Shown here: positions 63,088 to 64,000 of the stretch, in pieces
How the letters are laid out: each line of letters opens with the position of its first letter
How positions within the stretch are numbered: position 1 is the first letter of the stretch
Source of the DNA: Actinomycetospora termitidis
Lineage (GTDB): Bacteria; Actinomycetota; Actinomycetes; Mycobacteriales; Pseudonocardiaceae
DNA: 64,000 bases
Reading direction: 5' to 3'
Assembly (NCBI RefSeq): GCF_030286555.1
Contig: NZ_JASVWF010000003.1
Coordinates: 248,001-312,000, forward strand
Translations under genes and position numbers: made by a program
Notes under the pieces: model-generated
What the model saw: only the letters and a program-made list of their open reading frames with translations
Told to the model about the DNA's origin: nothing
Databases searched by the model: none

Positions 63088-64000
63088 GCCTGGGCTCCCG
63101 GGGTGAGGACGAGCAGGGCGCGGGAGTCCGGGCGCAGGGCGGCCGCGGCCTCGGCGACGGCCTCGGGGGTGACGGCGGCGATCTCGGCGGGCAGCTCGTC
63201 GGAGAGCTCCGCCCGACCGTGGACGAGCTCGGCCGAGCCGAGGGCCAGCATCCGGTTCATCAGCCGGTCGTGCTCCCGGTAGAGGGCGCTGGCCCACCGG
63301 GCGGTGACCCGGCGCAGCTCCTCGGGCTCCGGTCCCTTCTCCGCGAGCAGCGCGAGCTCGGCGTCGACGGCGTCGACGACCTGCCGCGGGTCGACGGAGT
63401 CCGGGTGCACGGCGGTGACGGTGAAGGTGTCGGGGTCCCGCGCGTCGAGCGGCGCGCCCATGAGCCCGGCCGCGGCGGAGACGTCGGTGACCAGACCGTC
63501 GCCGTAGACGAGGCGCTGGGTCAGCCGGGCGGCCTCGCCGTCGGTGAGCAGGCTCCCGAGGACGGCGTGGGCGAGGTAGCCGCGCAGGTCCGCCGCGGGG
63601 TCGGGCAGGCGGTAGCCGAGCGCCAGCGCGGGCAGGGGCGCGTGGGGGTCGACGACGGACTCGTACCGCTCGCCGTCGGGAACCGGCTCGCCGAAGGACG
63701 GCCGGGCGGGCACCGGGCGCGCCGGGATGTCCCCGAAGTGGCGCTCGACCAGCGCCGCGGCGTCGTCGGGGTCGAAGTCGCCGACGACGGTCAGGACGGC
63801 GTTGCCCGGGGCGTAGTAGGCGTCGAAGAAGGCCGCGGCGTCGTCCAGGGTGGACGTCTCGAGGTCGCGGAAGTCCCCGTACCCGTTGTGGGCGTTGGGG
63901 TAGGTCGAGTACAGCACCGGCGGCAGCAGGATCCAGGGGAAGCCGCCGTAGGGCCGGTTGAGCACGTTGAGGCGGATCTCCTCCTTCACCACGTCGATCT
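63084..64000 (-). CDS. M16-family peptidase, catalytic-type partner, N-terminus beyond window
   Basis: 305 residues of the C-terminal two-thirds; the frame stays open to the window end. Visible parts: 'KEEIRLNVLNRPYGGFPWILLPP', 'FDAYYAPGNAVLTVVGDFDPDDAAALVERHFG', and a second domain 'LALGYRLPDPAADLRGYLAHAVLGSLLTDG'. The HxxEH zinc motif should lie upstream of base 64000 and was not seen. In pairs of this kind the first gene is usually the active subunit. Confidence 0.85.
   Translation of the reverse strand, partial: IDVVKEEIRLNVLNRPYGGFPWILLPPVLYSTYPNAHNGYGDFRDLETSTLDDAAAFFDAYYAPGNAVLTVVGDFDPDDAAALVERHFGDIPARPVPARPSFGEPVPDGERYESVVDPHAPLPALALGYRLPDPAADLRGYLAHAVLGSLLTDGEAARLTQRLVYGDGLVTDVSAAAGLMGAPLDARDPDTFTVTAVHPDSVDPRQVVDAVDAELALLAEKGPEPEELRRVTARWASALYREHDRLMNRMLALGSAELVHGRAELSDELPAEIAAVTPEAVAEAAAALRPDSRALLVLTPGAQA

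Overview
The window is very GC-rich (about 70% or more), almost fully coding DNA from an actinomycete. Coenzyme F420 genes, arabinogalactan-linker genes (wbbL, rmlD, an LCP ligase), WhiB7, mycoredoxin, frequent GTG starts and GTGA/ATGA stop-start overlaps all fit Actinomycetia. The gene content and order are closest to what I know of the Pseudonocardiales (Pseudonocardia/Actinomycetospora-like); the family is an inference. From memory, long parts of the order match Mycobacterium tuberculosis blocks: fbiA-fbiB, manC-like, wbbL, rmlD, LCP, TIGR03089 and fadE25 (Rv3261-Rv3274c region); serB2-ctaD; smpB-ftsX-ftsE-prfB; and the Rv3193c-Rv3199c block (UPF0182, PDZ protease, DUF2342, ThiF-like, ABC1, whiB7, uvrD2, mycoredoxin, nudC).

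Layout. 1-12.1 kb: F420 side-chain synthesis, Nudix, Uma2, an AlkA-type glycosylase, then the sugar-nucleotide/rhamnosyl/LCP wall-linker cluster and an acyl-CoA dehydrogenase behind a palindromic operator-like site. 12.2-16.3 kb: an accessory-looking stretch with a CGNR zinc protein, a small unlisted CxC peptide overlapping antisense to an F420-type LLM oxidoreductase, a 13E12/HNH protein and two unrecognised genes. 16.4-23.1 kb: DinG-like helicase, then a tight minus-strand run ctaD-serB-PTH2-like-ATP-grasp. 23.3-28.9 kb: tRNA-Ala, a DsbA/photolyase/MFS operon and a Thr/Pro-tailed pseudokinase. 29.1-33.8 kb: trans-translation and division (tmRNA, SmpB, FtsX, FtsE, RF2) with an amidohydrolase. 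33.9-41.3 kb: DUF3500/monooxygenase pair, two acyl-CoA dehydrogenases, a GH3 lipoprotein and small genes. 41.5-41.9 kb: two identical initiator tRNAs, each with its own terminator. 42-51.4 kb: UPF0182, PDZ protease, metalloproteases, ThiF-like, ABC1 kinase and whiB7 with a long regulatory leader. 51.5-58 kb: uvrD2, then an AraC-PAS regulator/putA pair placed between uvrD2 and mycoredoxin. 58-64 kb: MFS exporter with a double-HTH Lrp regulator, nudC and an M16 peptidase pair running off the window.

The best regulatory system visible is the whiB7 locus: a promoter with an AT-rich box next to the -35, an 89-codon upstream ORF whose stop codon lies in a hairpin, and a strong intrinsic-terminator-like hairpin before whiB7. 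Together these look like a ribosome-sensing attenuator for intrinsic antibiotic resistance. A second window-wide pattern is a family of terminators with the same GACGAAGG/CCTTCGTC stem base, found after stable RNA genes and also used as the whiB7 attenuator. I saw no CRISPR array, insertion sequence or prophage.
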